Shown here piece after piece: positions 45,856 to 58,056 of a stretch of DNA of 64,000 nucleotides. The notes below the pieces were generated by a model that was not told where the DNA came from, made no database searches, and saw only the letters and a program-made list of their open reading frames with translations. The translations under genes were made by a program, and so were the position numbers. Positions within the stretch are counted from its first letter, which is position 1; every line of letters starts with the position of its first letter. The DNA lies in the NCBI RefSeq assembly GCF_023973825.1, contig NC_090124.1:836501-900500 (forward strand), in the 5' to 3' direction. The DNA comes from Plasmodium brasilianum. Taxonomy: Eukaryota; Apicomplexa; Aconoidasida; Haemosporida; Plasmodiidae.

Positions 45856-48800
45856 TCATGTGACAGTAACAATATTCATTACAGCTTCCAAATTTTTTTT
45901 ATGTAATGCAGAGGTATCTACATGCCTTTGCAGAAGGTCTGCATTTACAAATTTTCGTAAGCATACAAAACAAATATTTAAATTACAGTCATTATTAGAG
46001 AGTTGATTAAAACTGTCGCTTTTTCCTACTTTGTCGTTAGCATTATTAATTTCATTAATGTCAATGTTATTGTTATTGGTACTACTTTTATTCAAGTTCC
46101 TTGCGAGCATCGTATGATTGTACAATTTTCCATCCCCTCTAGTCGTATCAGTTTTAAAAGAATTTTCGTTACAACTGTTTGATTTGCTAACATATTTCGA
46201 ATTATCATTATTATCATTATTATTATTATTACTGTTGCTATTGCTGTTGCTATTGCTGTTGCTATTGCTATTGCTGTTACTATTGCTATGGTCATTACTA
46301 TTGCATTTACTATTATTATTACTTTTTTGTTCCTTATATAACTGTCTATTTATATTATACAAATTTCCGTGAAGTCCTTTTTTTTGTAATTCTTCCTTGT
46401 CCGAAAAATCATTTTCCTCATCTGCTGAATCGGTAGAAAAGTGTTTTTTAATTATCTCTTTGCTTTTTTTTTCTAAATTGGAACCACTAGTTTCATTCAT
46501 ATTCATTTGTTCCATATTTTTTTTGGATGCCAAGGCAATAATTTTCGCTTTTTCTACGAGGTTTGATACTTTCGTAAGAATTGTATTTTCACTTTGACTG
46601 TTCATATTTTTATCGCAAAAATTCTGGCCGTTCATATTTTTATCGCAAAAATTCTGATCGTTCATATTTTCACCGCTAAAATTCTGACCGTTCATACTTT
46701 TACCGCATAAATTATGATTGTCCACATTTTTGCCGCTTAACACCTGACCACTCACAATACTGTTTGAAATTATAAGATTATCCTCCTCCTGCTCCTTTCC
46801 CTTCGCCTGATCAGGTTTCCCCAGCTGTTCATCATGCGTTTGTAAATTATTTTGCACTGTTGTAGATTCGTTATTGTTATTTTTGTCATATGCTGCTTGT
46901 TCATTTTCCAAGTAAAACCTCGTTAAGCATTTGGCTTTTTCATTCCACATGTAATATCCTTTTGAAAGAGACATGTAAAAGTTTGTATTATTATCAAAAT
47001 AAATTTGATATACAGGATGGTAATAATATTGGCTATTATAATCAAAAAAAAATTCGGTTAGAGCAGGTCTTTCATTTTTAAAAATAATAATTTGAGATGA
47101 CCATGTAAGGAAATATGTATAATTCATAAGATTAATATTTGCTATTGCATCAATATAATTAACAAAAAAATTAAAATAAGGTATAACATTTTTACCAGTA
47201 ATAGCTGATGATTTATTTATATTTAATTTAGCTAAATTTATACATTGAAAAAAACATTCTTTTTCTTTTTCTTTTATATAATCAATTTTTAAATAATTAT
47301 TTTGAAAACTAATATAATAATTTCCTTCTAATTCTTTCATCATTTTTTCGATAGCTTTTAAATTATTAAATTCAATAAAGCAAAATCCTTTGCGTTTATT
47401 TGATCCTTTTATATCGTTAAATAAATATATATAATCAACATTACGTTTTTCAAATATTTCATTCAAAAATTTTATAATATCTTTATGTGATATATTTCCA
47501 TCAATGTCTTTTAAAATTAACATGTTCGTTTTATCCTCATCCTGTAAAATTGCCTTTATCGTTGTTTCGTAGTTTTCTATATTATTTTCAATGTTATGAA
47601 ATATAGGATTATACGAGTAAATATTGTTGTTATAACTATTGCTGTAATTATCACTTAAACACATGTCGCTTTTCGTGTTGTGCAAGCCTTTCTGCTTGCT
47701 AAAACGTGAATCACTACTGTTGTTACTATTGATGTTACTGCCCATGTTACCTGTTACTCTACTGCCGATATTACCTGTTACTCTACTGCCGATATTACCT
47801 GCTACGCTGCTGCCGATATTACCTGCTACGCTACTACCAATATGACTCCTCTTATTACTGTCCCCCGCAGTTATATCCTCATAGTTGCCACTCAAATTTT
47901 TTAAGCTGTTCATGTTATCATTCGCATAAACCCCCTCCCCTCCTGTATGGGTGTCTACTGCAAAATTATCAAAATTTTTTGAGTCCAGATTTAAATTGAA
48001 CATATCATTCATGTAGCCACTACTATCTTGACAACTAAAATTATTTTTTAAAAAAGGATTTATTCCCTTTGCTTCATTCTCTACAATTTGTGCATCACTT
48101 GTTTTAGCAGCTTTACAAAAAAAGCAAGTTGGGCGTCGAGAAAAATTTAAAAAATTACATGAAGAACAATACCAGTCATAAAATTTTTTTAATGCCTGCT
48201 GTTTTTCCTCTATATTTTTACCTTTTTTTTTTAATTTAAATAATGGGAATATATATGAATTGTTATTTCTTATTTCAATTAAGCAATCATTTTTTTCAAA
48301 AAGAGAAAAAAGTTTTCCAGATGCTTCATTGGATGGAAATTCAATTATACAGCACTGATCATCATTAATTTTGTTTTCAATTTGAGTACTTAATATATTA
48401 TATTGTATATTATTAAAATAGGAATTGTTTTTTAAAAATTCCAAATTTTCCCTTACAAATAAATCATCTTTTATAGAAAAATATGATAATTTATTTATAA
48501 AAATATTAACAGGCAAGGAAAAAGCATTATTAATTGCTATATTTCGAATTATTTCATCAATCTCATCTTCAGTTATATCTTCTACTATTTTGTACATAAA
48601 TACAAATCTCGATAATTCAATATTTATTTTCTTTTCTAAAATATCATTTATGTTTAATATTTTTTTAGCATTCATCATACTGGTATGCTCATATGTACCA
48701 GTCTCCTTATTCTCGTCTTCCTCATCATAATAATAATTGTTATTACTATAATGGTGGTTATAATTATAATTACCAATATTACATTTACTACTATTATAAT

Positions 48801-49731
48801 TACTTCTATTATAATTAATATTATTATAATCATTTAATCTATATTTCTTTCGTCTGTGCGTAATATATTTTTCATCATTTGATCGAGTCGAATGTTCACT
48901 GTCACTATATTTTGCACCATTGCGTGAGCCTCTTCGTCCCTCATCTTGTCTATATTTCGAATATATTTTATTTTCATATTTCTTACTCAAACTTTTGCTC
49001 ACAGTACTGTTACTGTTATTGTTGTTGTTACTGTTATTGTTGTTGTTACTGTTATTGTTGTTGTTCCTGTTATTGTTATTGTTGTTGTTACTGTTATTGT
49101 TATTGTTGTTGTTACTGTTATTGTTATTGTTGTTGTTACTGTTACTGTTAATGCTATTATTCATGTTGTTACTATAATTGTATCTAGCCTTTTTATGGCT
49201 ATCCCCCTCAAAATCTGGACTTTTATTACTGTTACGTTTTTCATAATAATCCGTATCATTTTTACTATTATATGTTTTCTCTGCCCTTATGCGAACGCTT
49301 GTTCTTTCGTCATATCTTCTTATACTTCTTTTATTGTCATAATATTCTTCTTCATTACACTTGTGATATGGTCTTTCATACTTGTCGACGTGGCTTCTAT
49401 TTCTGTCATACTTGTTACTATAGCTCCTATCTTTGCTCCTTTGATAATCGTTCTTACTAAAATTATCTCTTGGCATGTTTTTATTATTCTTATCGTAATA
49501 TGCTATGTTTTCGGATATATTTGCTCGTTCGGCTCTTTCAACTACTTCTGCTCTTCCTACTCTTTCTACTCTTTCATTTCTTTCACTCCTCTCATTTCTT
49601 TCTCTTCTGTCCCCTTCATAATCCTCTCTCCTATAATAGTTTTTAAATTTTGTTTTTTCGTTGTTATAATAATGTTCTTCTGCATAATTTTCTTTAAAAT
49701 TTTTACTTTTCGATGGCATTTCCTCAGTCAT
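45856..49731 (-). CDS. RBM5/RBM10-like RNA-binding protein (RRM, RanBP2 ZnF, OCRE, C2H2)
   Basis: A 1291-aa frame with the RBM5/6/10 domain order. The first ~340 residues are Arg/Glu/Tyr-rich, RS-like, with a long Asn run (residues about 190-240). A divergent RRM follows (about 370-490, including CCIIEFPSNEASGKLF), then a RanBP2-type zinc finger at about 515-540 (WYCSSCNFLNFSRRPTCFFC). A second RRM lies at about 735-830 (NMLILKDIDG ... GFCFIEFNNLKAIEKMM), and an OCRE domain at about 890-940 (FFDYNSQYYYHPVYQIYFD, YYMW). The C2H2 finger near the C-terminus reads NICFVCLRKFVNADLLQRHV. RBM5-type proteins regulate 3' splice-site choice in early spliceosomes. A terminal G-patch, usual in RBM5/10, is absent: the frame stops after EAVMNIVTVT. 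Short repeats include MNGQNFCDKN units and GSSVAGNI units. Confidence 0.82.
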   Translation of the reverse strand: MTEEMPSKSKNFKENYAEEHYYNNEKTKFKNYYRREDYEGDRRERNERSERNERVERVGRAEVVERAERANISENIAYYDKNNKNMPRDNFSKNDYQRSKDRSYSNKYDRNRSHVDKYERPYHKCNEEEYYDNKRSIRRYDERTSVRIRAEKTYNSKNDTDYYEKRNSNKSPDFEGDSHKKARYNYSNNMNNSINSNSNNNNNNNSNNNNNNNSNNNNNNNRNNNNNSNNNNNSNNNNNSNSTVSKSLSKKYENKIYSKYRQDEGRRGSRNGAKYSDSEHSTRSNDEKYITHRRKKYRLNDYNNINYNRSNYNSSKCNIGNYNYNHHYSNNNYYYDEEDENKETGTYEHTSMMNAKKILNINDILEKKINIELSRFVFMYKIVEDITEDEIDEIIRNIAINNAFSLPVNIFINKLSYFSIKDDLFVRENLEFLKNNSYFNNIQYNILSTQIENKINDDQCCIIEFPSNEASGKLFSLFEKNDCLIEIRNNNSYIFPLFKLKKKGKNIEEKQQALKKFYDWYCSSCNFLNFSRRPTCFFCKAAKTSDAQIVENEAKGINPFLKNNFSCQDSSGYMNDMFNLNLDSKNFDNFAVDTHTGGEGVYANDNMNSLKNLSGNYEDITAGDSNKRSHIGSSVAGNIGSSVAGNIGSRVTGNIGSRVTGNMGSNINSNNSSDSRFSKQKGLHNTKSDMCLSDNYSNSYNNNIYSYNPIFHNIENNIENYETTIKAILQDEDKTNMLILKDIDGNISHKDIIKFLNEIFEKRNVDYIYLFNDIKGSNKRKGFCFIEFNNLKAIEKMMKELEGNYYISFQNNYLKIDYIKEKEKECFFQCINLAKLNINKSSAITGKNVIPYFNFFVNYIDAIANINLMNYTYFLTWSSQIIIFKNERPALTEFFFDYNSQYYYHPVYQIYFDNNTNFYMSLSKGYYMWNEKAKCLTRFYLENEQAAYDKNNNNESTTVQNNLQTHDEQLGKPDQAKGKEQEEDNLIISNSIVSGQVLSGKNVDNHNLCGKSMNGQNFSGENMNDQNFCDKNMNGQNFCDKNMNSQSENTILTKVSNLVEKAKIIALASKKNMEQMNMNETSGSNLEKKSKEIIKKHFSTDSADEENDFSDKEELQKKGLHGNLYNINRQLYKEQKSNNNSKCNSNDHSNSNSNSNSNSNSNSNSNSNNNNNDNNDNSKYVSKSNSCNENSFKTDTTRGDGKLYNHTMLARNLNKSSTNNNNIDINEINNANDKVGKSDSFNQLSNNDCNLNICFVCLRKFVNADLLQRHVDTSALHKKNLEAVMNIVTVT

Positions 49732-51500
49732 GAATTCTTCATAATACTATATATATAGATGGATAGATATATGCATATGCGTCATTGAGGCATCTTCCTC
49801 TCTTTAGTATTCAAGGGTATATATGCCTACACGCATCAGTATATGAATGTATATACGTACATATATAAATGTATACGCGTAAATATATATACTGCTTCAA
49901 AATGTTTTAAATTATCAGCTTTTCTTGATGCATATGCTGATTTTATTTTACTTATCTTAGAATTCTTTCACTTTCACTTTCTCTTTTTTTTTTTTTTTTT
50001 CCTCGATCTTGTATTTAAAAAGAAAAATTTATATCAAATATATTGCAGCAAAATGGATTATAGCAAAATTAAGTATACCACAATATTCTAGCTTTATTTC
50101 TTTTACTGCATCATTCATCCTCAAACGTGTTAAGCATAATATTTTGTAAATTTTCATATGAGCGTATATGTATATATTAATGTATAAGGGACGAAATACT
50201 GTAATTTTATTTAGAAAAATGAAAAGTGCAAAAATGCTTTTATAGGTGATTAATGACACTTTTTATAGAAAAAAGTTTCGGAATTAAAAAAAAAAATGTA
50301 TGAACGGTACATATTTTTTTGAGTATTCATTCATTTGTTCATTTAATAGCATATTTATATGGGCATACATACATATACATTAATTTGTACGTATGTATAT
50401 GTATATGTATATATAAGCATATGTATATATATAAGCCTACTTATATTCTTATCTGTACCCCTATTTGAACCTCCATTTGTGTTCCTAACTATACATTTAT
50501 CATCTTACTCACTTGTATGCATAATTACGAATGAACTAGGAAAATGAAAGCCTTTCAAGCTTTACTCCAAAGAATATGGAGTTTTCCATAAAACAAGAAA
50601 ACAAATAATTTTTTTTTTTTTTATAATTTGTACATTCTTAAGCGTATGTGTAACAAAAATAAAATATAGTACGACTACCTTTTTCTACGCATTAGCACAT
50701 TTTTGTTTTTTCTGAAATATGTAGTATATGTATATTTTCATGTGAAAAATACAGAACAGGGGTGTATACTCCCGTTCAGGCGTGGGGTATTAAATAAGAA
50801 ATTTGCTTTTTCCATTTTTCGATATTTCCATTTTTCGATATTTCTATTTTTCGATATTTCCATGTTTCGTTATTTCCATTTTTCGATATTTCCATGTTTC
50901 GTTATTTCCATTTTTCGATATTTCCATTTTTCGATATTTCTTTTTTTTCCATTTTTCCTTTTTATCATATTTCAACAAATGTGTGGCTACAAGAAACCAT
51001 TACATAATATATAATGGCTTTTATTACTATAATCCTTATTCTGTTATTTATGTTTATCTTATTTGACTATAATTTTTGTTCCAAAGCATTAGTGTTCTAC
51101 ATAGGAAACAAATCCTTGAAAATTCTTAAGCGGTAGGATGAGGCACTTTGGAGCGTCCGTGTACATGCACATATGTGAATATATGAGTGTATACTTGCCG
51201 CTTTGCCCTCCCGTCAGTAGTATTACTCTTGCTGTACTTCTTTCCCTTCGTGCCTACGTTTCCGTGCATTTCGTTCTATAATGCATACCCTATTCGTCAG
51301 TATTGTTTATAGTCGTGCATGGATTCTTAATAATTGCTTAGTGTTTAGTGGTAAGTGATTGTTGCTTAGTCAGAGAATAGAACATCTAACAATGCTTGGG
51401 TCTTCTTGTGCAATTACTTTTGACTCTTGAGCACGCGGAGGGAACGGCATGAAAGGGAGATACACGTTCGTATAAATGAGTAGACATATGTATATACATG

Positions 51501-51531
<31 letters not shown>

Positions 51532-51569
51532 TAACATGCACATATACAAGTACCCATATACATGTATAT
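49732..51569. other. Head-to-head spacer between RBM5-like and ABHD-like genes
   Basis: Divergent promoter region. Holds T runs, TA/TATG microsatellites and a 16-bp minisatellite at 50812-50940. The short ATG frame at 51390 (MLGSSCAITF) could be a non-coding first exon of the right-hand gene, but this is not provable. Confidence 0.5.
50812..50940. repeat. 16-bp minisatellite CCATTTTTCGATATTT
   Basis: About eight copies with variants (CCATGTTTCGTTATTT, CTATTTTTCGATATTT). The variant CCATGTTTCG appears twice with one standard unit between, suggesting block duplication. Confidence 0.93.
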
Positions 51570-54500
51570 ATGTATTCCCATTTGCACCCTTCTCCCAACA
51601 ACAGATGTAGCAACCTGGAAAAAATTTACAGAAGCACCATTTATCTCTTATTTCCCCTTTTTCAACAGCTATTTGTGCACACATTTTATTTTTACATAGA
51701 AGAAAAAAAGACATACTTGAGTAATTTAATATATGAAAATTTAGAACAAAGGAAAGAAGATGAAGAAGAAAAAAGGAGTAGTTACAAAAGTTTTAATGAT
51801 GGAAAAAAAAATATGAATAGTTTGCTTATTAGTACAGTAAACAAGATAAAAAAATATATATACTTGAAAGCATTACATTTATTTTTTTTTATTGTAGAAT
51901 ATACAAATATTTATGGAAATATTAATTTGAAGAGTAATATAAACACAAGAGAAGTATTGAATAACAACAGTTTTGGTGTTGTAATTATTGATTATTATTT
52001 ACCGAACTGTGCAATAAAAAAAAAAAAAAAAAAAAAAAAAGAAAAAAAAAAGTGATACTAGTAGTGAAGTAAGCAATACTAATAGCAGCATTGACCTGTA
52101 CGATTTTGTAAATATAAAACAAGAAAAAAAAATTAAGTTAATTCTCATCGATAAAAAATGGAAGAGTGTTTTAAATATATCACACATTGACGATGCTGAT
52201 GTCCAATTTTTATATTTACAAGATTCTGTTTTAATACAACATCTCCAATTTTCATGCATATTCCAAGGTGATTATTCAAAAACATCTTTTAACTCGAATG
52301 AACAGAATAAGGACGATGCACTAACGGGATGCACTAAATGGAAAGGCGGAAATTGTAAAGGGGAAAAAGAGATGGTAAAAGAAGCAGTAAAAGTTGGGAA
52401 TGAAGCGGTAAAAGACATATGGAACGAAGCTGTAAAAGACGTAGGGGATGAAGCGATAAAAGACGTAGGGAACGAAGCGATAAAAGACGTAGGGAACGAA
52501 GCGATAAAAGACGTAGGGAACGAAGCGATAAAAGACGTAGGGAACGAAGCGATAAAAGACGTAGGGAACGAAGCGATAAAAGACGTATTAGTAGCAGGAA
52601 GTGGGGAAGAAAAAACTATCCCCTTGTCAGAAAAGAAGGGTCATCAGGGGGAGGAAATAAAAAAATATTTCCCACAAAATGAGCTAAAGGAAAAGAGAAA
52701 ATGGACATATATTTTGGATGGGTCGGAGGTAGAAGAAGACAAAGGGAAGAGTCAGTTGAAGAGGGAGAAGGAAAATCAAAACTACTACACAAGTAAGAGG
52801 TCTAGAATGGGGGAAAATAAAATGAAAGAGGAATTTAAAGCATACCTAAGTAAATGGAAATACAAAAATGTAAAAGGTATAATAGTTATAATACCTGAAA
52901 TATTTTACAATTACGTAAATATAAACGATATGAAAAGGAATGTTCCGTTATATTATTTTTTAACGAAAGATGTAAAGGTAGATGCCTTTACAGTCATAGC
53001 CAAGTTGTTAGGGTATATTTGCATTCACATACATATTAATTTAAATTTTGGTTTATCCATTCCTTTTATTTTTAAGACGGAGAATACGAATATTTTAAAT
53101 ATTCCAAATGAGTTTAACGGGATAAGTAAGAATAATAGTAAAGATAATAATTATGATGATAATACTAGTGTGCAAAGGGACAACAATGTCGATGGGCCTG
53201 TGAAAAGTCAGGCAAAACAAAGTAGTCGATGGAAACAGAACAGTGCAATAAATAACAACTGTACGTGCAAGGATAAAAAGAATAGCAATGAGGACTACAC
53301 AACGGTGAAGAAGTGTATGCCTGATGTTAAACATGACGAAAATGAAGCGGAGGGAAAGAAGGAGGAGAAGAAGGAGGAGGAGAAGAAGAAGGAAAAACAA
53401 AAAAGACATACCAGTACGAGTCATAACGACATTGAGAAGAGAACTAATCGTTATGTTACGCATCATCCTTGCAATGATTACGAATTAATGGAAAATAGTG
53501 ATAGGAAAGATAAGCACGATGAGCATGTTAATCAGGTTGATCAAGTTAAGCACGTTAAGCATGATGAGGTAAGGCTAAAATCAAAGGAGTGTGAGGGTGC
53601 ACGTACGTCTACAACTTCTGAACAAGTTCATGCACCCCTGTTTTCTTGCCCTTTCTCCTTTTTTAATGATAACATTAACGACCTAAATATAGCCATGTCT
53701 CATTTCAAAACACTTTTTAAAAATTATAATTTTATTTTCTTAAGTTTTAATGATGGAACAAATATCATGTTAAATTATTTTTTAGAAATAATTCAAAAAA
53801 AGAAAAAGAATAAAGGTGCAGGGGATAAACATCAAACGCACTTTAATATAAACAATGTTAATCCGTATAAATGTAATTTATCCAGTTATAAAAAGATAAA
53901 TCTAAATGACAAAAAAATGGATTTATTCGGCATGGAGAAGGGAAAAGACAAGAATAACAGAAGACTGACTAGGGTAAATAGGAGCGACGACGAAAATGAT
54001 GGCACAAATAAAATACATAACAGGAGTAACATTATGAACATTTTTTTCAAAGACAGGAGAAAGGAAGAAAAGCATCATGTGAAAGAAGAGAAAGTGAAGG
54101 AAGTGAGAGAAGTAAAGACAGAGAAAACTAGTCATAAAAAGTTCTTTAAAGGAATAAAGAAGTGGAATATAGACAAAATTATTAGTGATATAAAGGGAAG
54201 CGACAGAAGGAGGAACTTGCAGTATGTTCAGTATATTAATGAAGAACCGAATCAGAAGATGGAAAAAAGAAACACAGAGAATTCTAATGGTAGCTATGAT
54301 GATGAAAATATTTTGGAGCAAGTCGTGAAGGAGCAGATGAGCTGTGAGGGGAGGGAAAAAAAGGAGGAGAAGAAGGAGGAGCAGCAGCAGGATGAGCAGG
54401 AGCAGGAACACTACTCACAGGACGGTGAATTTTGTGAAGGGGGAAAACTAGATAAGGATGAAGGATCAGTGGATAGGATGAATAATGATATAAGTAACAA

Positions 54501-57500
54501 GAGTAAGGAAAAAAAGAAACAAAAGAAGGAGGAGCAACTGCAGCAGTCAGGGAAAAATTCGAACGAGCCAGAGTTTTTCACGCAGTGGAAAAAAAAAATG
54601 AAGAAGAATAAAGGAAAGAAGAAGCTGAAGGGGAAAATAAAAAATATTAAAGAAAAATGGAAAAAAAAAAAAAAAATCGAAACTCTTTTAAATTTTCCAA
54701 AATTAAAAATGATAAATAAAAGTAAAGAACATATTTTAGAAAAAAATGATGAGTTAGAAAAAAGTGAAAATAATCAAGGGAAAGAAAACGAGTCCAAGTT
54801 GTTAGTTCCCACCATTCAAACACTCTCAAATGACAAGGGGTTAAATGCTGATATGCGTATGTGTAATTCGAAATATGATGACACGCATAGTAATAGTAGT
54901 GGTAGCATTAGAAACGATAGCTGTGGGGGAATACAATGTAACAGCAATGACTATGCTCCAAATCGTTATAATAATGACTATGCTCCAAATCGTTATAATA
55001 ATGACTATGCTCCAAATCGTTATAATAATGACTATGCTCCAAATCGTTATAATAATGGCGATTCCCAAAATCGTTATAATAATGGCGATTCCCCAAATCG
55101 TTATAATGGTGCCTGCCCAAATAGCAACACCAGCAGCAGTAACAACGAGAACGGGAGTTTCGTCAACTTGAGTCGATTCCTCGAAGAAAAGCCCCAAAAA
55201 AAGGAAGAGGAGTGGGCTTATACGGACAACGCTAAAAAGAATGGTGTAGAAGAAAATAAAAAGAAATCGAGTGAACCCTTTTTTGAAAAAAATTTAAAAA
55301 ATAAAATCATAAAATTAAACGTTTTAGAAAAATTTAGAAATAAAGAAATAAAAACAAATGAGACACCATATGAAGATGTGTCAGGTATATCACAGAAATT
55401 TCGTTACAAATTTTTTAAAATAAAAAATAAATTGAAGCAAAATTTTAATACCTTAGAAAATAAGAAAATTGTACAAGAGAATAAAAAAAATGTAGAAAGA
55501 GATAGAATAAATATAAATTCATTTATAAAAAATAAAAATGTAACAGTTGGAACTGAAGAAGATAGTAACAACTCGAACATGTGGGCATATGATGAATATG
55601 GAAAAAGACAATCGAAAGAAATATGTATATTAATTAATTTTTCATATAATAATATGTTTGATATATTTAATTATCCTGATGCTTTTGTAGAAAAAAAAAA
55701 AAAAAAATTTTCGATTTTTCATAAAATTTTATATACTATTAAAATTTTTTTTAATTCCTTTTCGGTTTTAGTAAAGCAGAAATATTTTTTTTCTTCAACT
55801 AATAAATTTACAAAATTTTTGAAGATGTCCTATTTTTATAATTTCGACCATAAAACATTAGAGAAAAATAATTTTATGGAAATTATGAGATACAATTTTT
55901 TAGTACACAAATATAGGAACAGAAATAGTAATGATTGTAGTAACTTAAGAAGAGAACATTATTCAGGCAGTTTTAATAATTCAATGATGAGTGAACAGTT
56001 CTTTTTGAGTGATAATGATTTTTGTAATGACAATGAAGAACAACATGTAAAAGGAAATCATGTAAACGATATCAAGGTGAGAAGCGGTGTTAACTGTACG
56101 AATAATTGTAGTAGGATACCTCCTAAGAGTTATAACAAAACTATTTGTAATTATAATTGCAGTAACTCTAGTAAGTACAGTGATGTGCACAACAGGAGTT
56201 TCTTCACTTCGGGTAGAATTGCCAACTGCAGCGGAAATAGGTTCAATACTGAACATGTGTGTGATAGGGACAAAGCTAACAGTACAACGTGTAATAGTGC
56301 CCGTTATATGGATGATAAAAACTGTAATGGCTTCCATATAAGCAATATACCCATTCCTCGTGTAATTATCGAAAGTAGGGATATATTCAATACGTTTAGT
56401 AGAAGCCATGAAGATGCTACTGTGAACGTGGACAGAACATACATAAATGATGATATTGTCTTTTGTTATGATAACACCAATCAGAATGGTCCAGGAAATA
56501 AGTTAATAAAAGTATGTGTTAATGAAAGGCAGGAGAGAAATTCCAGTAATATTGTGGGAAGCAAATCTTCTAAAACAAATAGCATAAAAGAATTTTCGAA
56601 AAATTTCCCCCGTAACGTTAATGGGGAAGATGCATCTTCACATAGTAAGCACGTCGGTGGGGTAAATGGGGAAGAGGGGCAAAATAGCCATTCAAAAGAG
56701 AGGAATAAGGTGTCTAATCGTAGTAGTAGTAGTAGTAGCAGCAGTAGTAGTAGCAGTGGTAGTAGCAGTGGTAGTAGCAGTGGTAGTAGCAGTGGTAGTA
56801 GCAGTGGTAGTAGCAGTGGTAATAGCAGTGGTAATAGCAGTGGTAATAGCAGTGGTAATAGCAGTGGTAATAGCAGTGGTAATAGCAGTGGTAATCTGAT
56901 GGGAAATGCTGATGAGCTGAAGCTAGGTCGTTTACCACTCGATCGATGTAATAACTCAGAAAGTATCTTGGAAGATGCCCTACAGGAAACAGCATGCAAA
57001 GGTAAAGATAAACATACAAGTAAAGATACAAGTAAAGATACAAGTGGAGATAAAAGTAGAAATAAAAGTAGAAATAAAAGTAGAAATAAAAGTAGAGATA
57101 AAAGTAGAGATAAAAGTAGAAATAAAAGTAGAGATAAAAGTAGAGATAAAAGTAGAAGTAAAGGTAGAGATAAAAGTAGAAATAAAGGTAGAGATAAAGG
57201 TAGAGATAAAGGTAAAGATAAAGGTAAAGATAAAGGTAGAGATAAAGGTAAAGATAAAGGTAAAGATAAAGGTAAAGATAAAGGTAGAGATAAAGGTAAA
57301 GATAAACGCAGAGATAAAAGTAATAACAAATATAAATATATAACCGCCGCAAAAGAAGAAGAAGAAAAAAAAAGAAAAAAAAAAAATTATGCAAGCAGTA
57401 TTTCATATAAGGACTATACTGCTAAGGGTATTATGAGGGCCTATTATAACATGAAAACATTATATGAAAAATGGAAATTTTATTTTGAAGAAAGAAACAT

Positions 57501-58056
57501 ACATATGAACAAACAAGATTATTTTTTGGTCAATTTATCATTTATATATAATGTTTATAATTATATAATACTAATATATATGTGTACATATTTCAATATA
57601 GAGAGCTATTATAATTTTTGTGACAGCAAGAAATTTTATGAACTTGTTTATAAAATGAATACGTATAATAATAAAAAGAAAGGCTTAATATTACGAAAAA
57701 ATAATATATATTTATCTTCAAACATATCAGTCATTCCAAATTTTTTTTATTATAATGATTATAAATTGTTAAAAGTTTTTTTCTATATATTACAAAATTC
57801 CTCCAATCAGTTCATTTCCAAAAATATAGAGCATTTCAATTTTCCCATTATTTTAATTTTCTGTTCAGACTCGAAGAATTTTCATTTCAATTATTTTGAT
57901 ATTACCAAAATTTCAAAAAATAACAATATTATTTATTTACTATACAAAAGAGGAAATGAGGGACTATTCCTCTCAGGTATGAAACCCTACATTTGGATTT
58001 ACAAGATCCTGTTTGATTTCGTTGAAACGCTGTTTCTGTCCTCATTGGACATTTGA
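51570..58056 (+). CDS. Giant protein resembling an inactive ABHD1/3-type alpha/beta hydrolase; frameshift at poly-A
   Basis: Two overlapping frames form one gene of about 2160 codons. Frame one reaches 52055 and frame two runs without a stop from the poly-A tract to 58056; the shift lies in 25 A's at 52016-52040. The start is uncertain: Met 51570 (MYSHLHPSPNNR) or a splice after CAACAACAG near 51604. Pieces fit the ABHD1/2/3 fold in order: FPLFQQLFVHTF; SFGVVIIDYYLPN; KGIIVIIPEIFYN (core strand, about 52873); NDLNIAMSHFKTLFKNYNF, then LSFNDGTNIMLNYFLE (53740) where the family has GFSMGG; near the end FPIILIFCSDSKN and YKRGNEGLFLSG (57943), where active enzymes have GGHIGFLEG. The nucleophile Ser and the His would therefore be Asn. 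The rest is insertions: NEAIKDVG, NNDYAPNRY, SSSG/SSGN and KDKGRDKS arrays. The fold assignment is by eye. Confidence 0.5.
52400..52590 (+). repeat. Coding 24-bp repeat (NEAIKDVG)n
   Basis: Seven to eight in-frame copies of GAAGCGATAAAAGACGTAGG plus GAAC in the ABHD-like gene. The inner copies are nearly identical, so recent expansion is likely. The first copies are degenerate (EAVKVGN, EAVKDIWN). Confidence 0.93.
54946..55105 (+). repeat. Coding 27-bp repeat (NNDYAPNRY)n
   Basis: Four near-identical nine-residue units followed by two NNGDSQNRY/NNGDSPNRY variants, in frame in the ABHD-like gene. The reverse complement is also open. Confidence 0.9.
56722..57325 (+). repeat. Coding Ser-Gly/Asn and Lys-Asp-Lys-Gly/Ser arrays
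   Basis: Two in-frame arrays in the ABHD-like gene. At 56722-56895, AGTAGCAGTGGT passes into AATAGCAGTGGT (SSGS then SSGN). At 57010-57325, a 12-bp unit codes KDKG, RDKS or NKSR variants, giving a strongly basic tail of about 100 residues. Antisense frames of up to 282 codons across these arrays are artefacts. Confidence 0.93.

Noticed and set aside
48946..49758. 270-codon Val/Ile-rich plus ORF
   Set aside because: Antisense of the Asn-run and RS-like N-terminus of the RBM5-like gene; no family features.
53923..57406. Several long minus ORFs (Leu/Ser/Pro- and Tyr/Leu-rich)
   Set aside because: Antisense shadows of Lys/Glu-rich and Ser/Gly repeat coding sequence in the ABHD-like gene.
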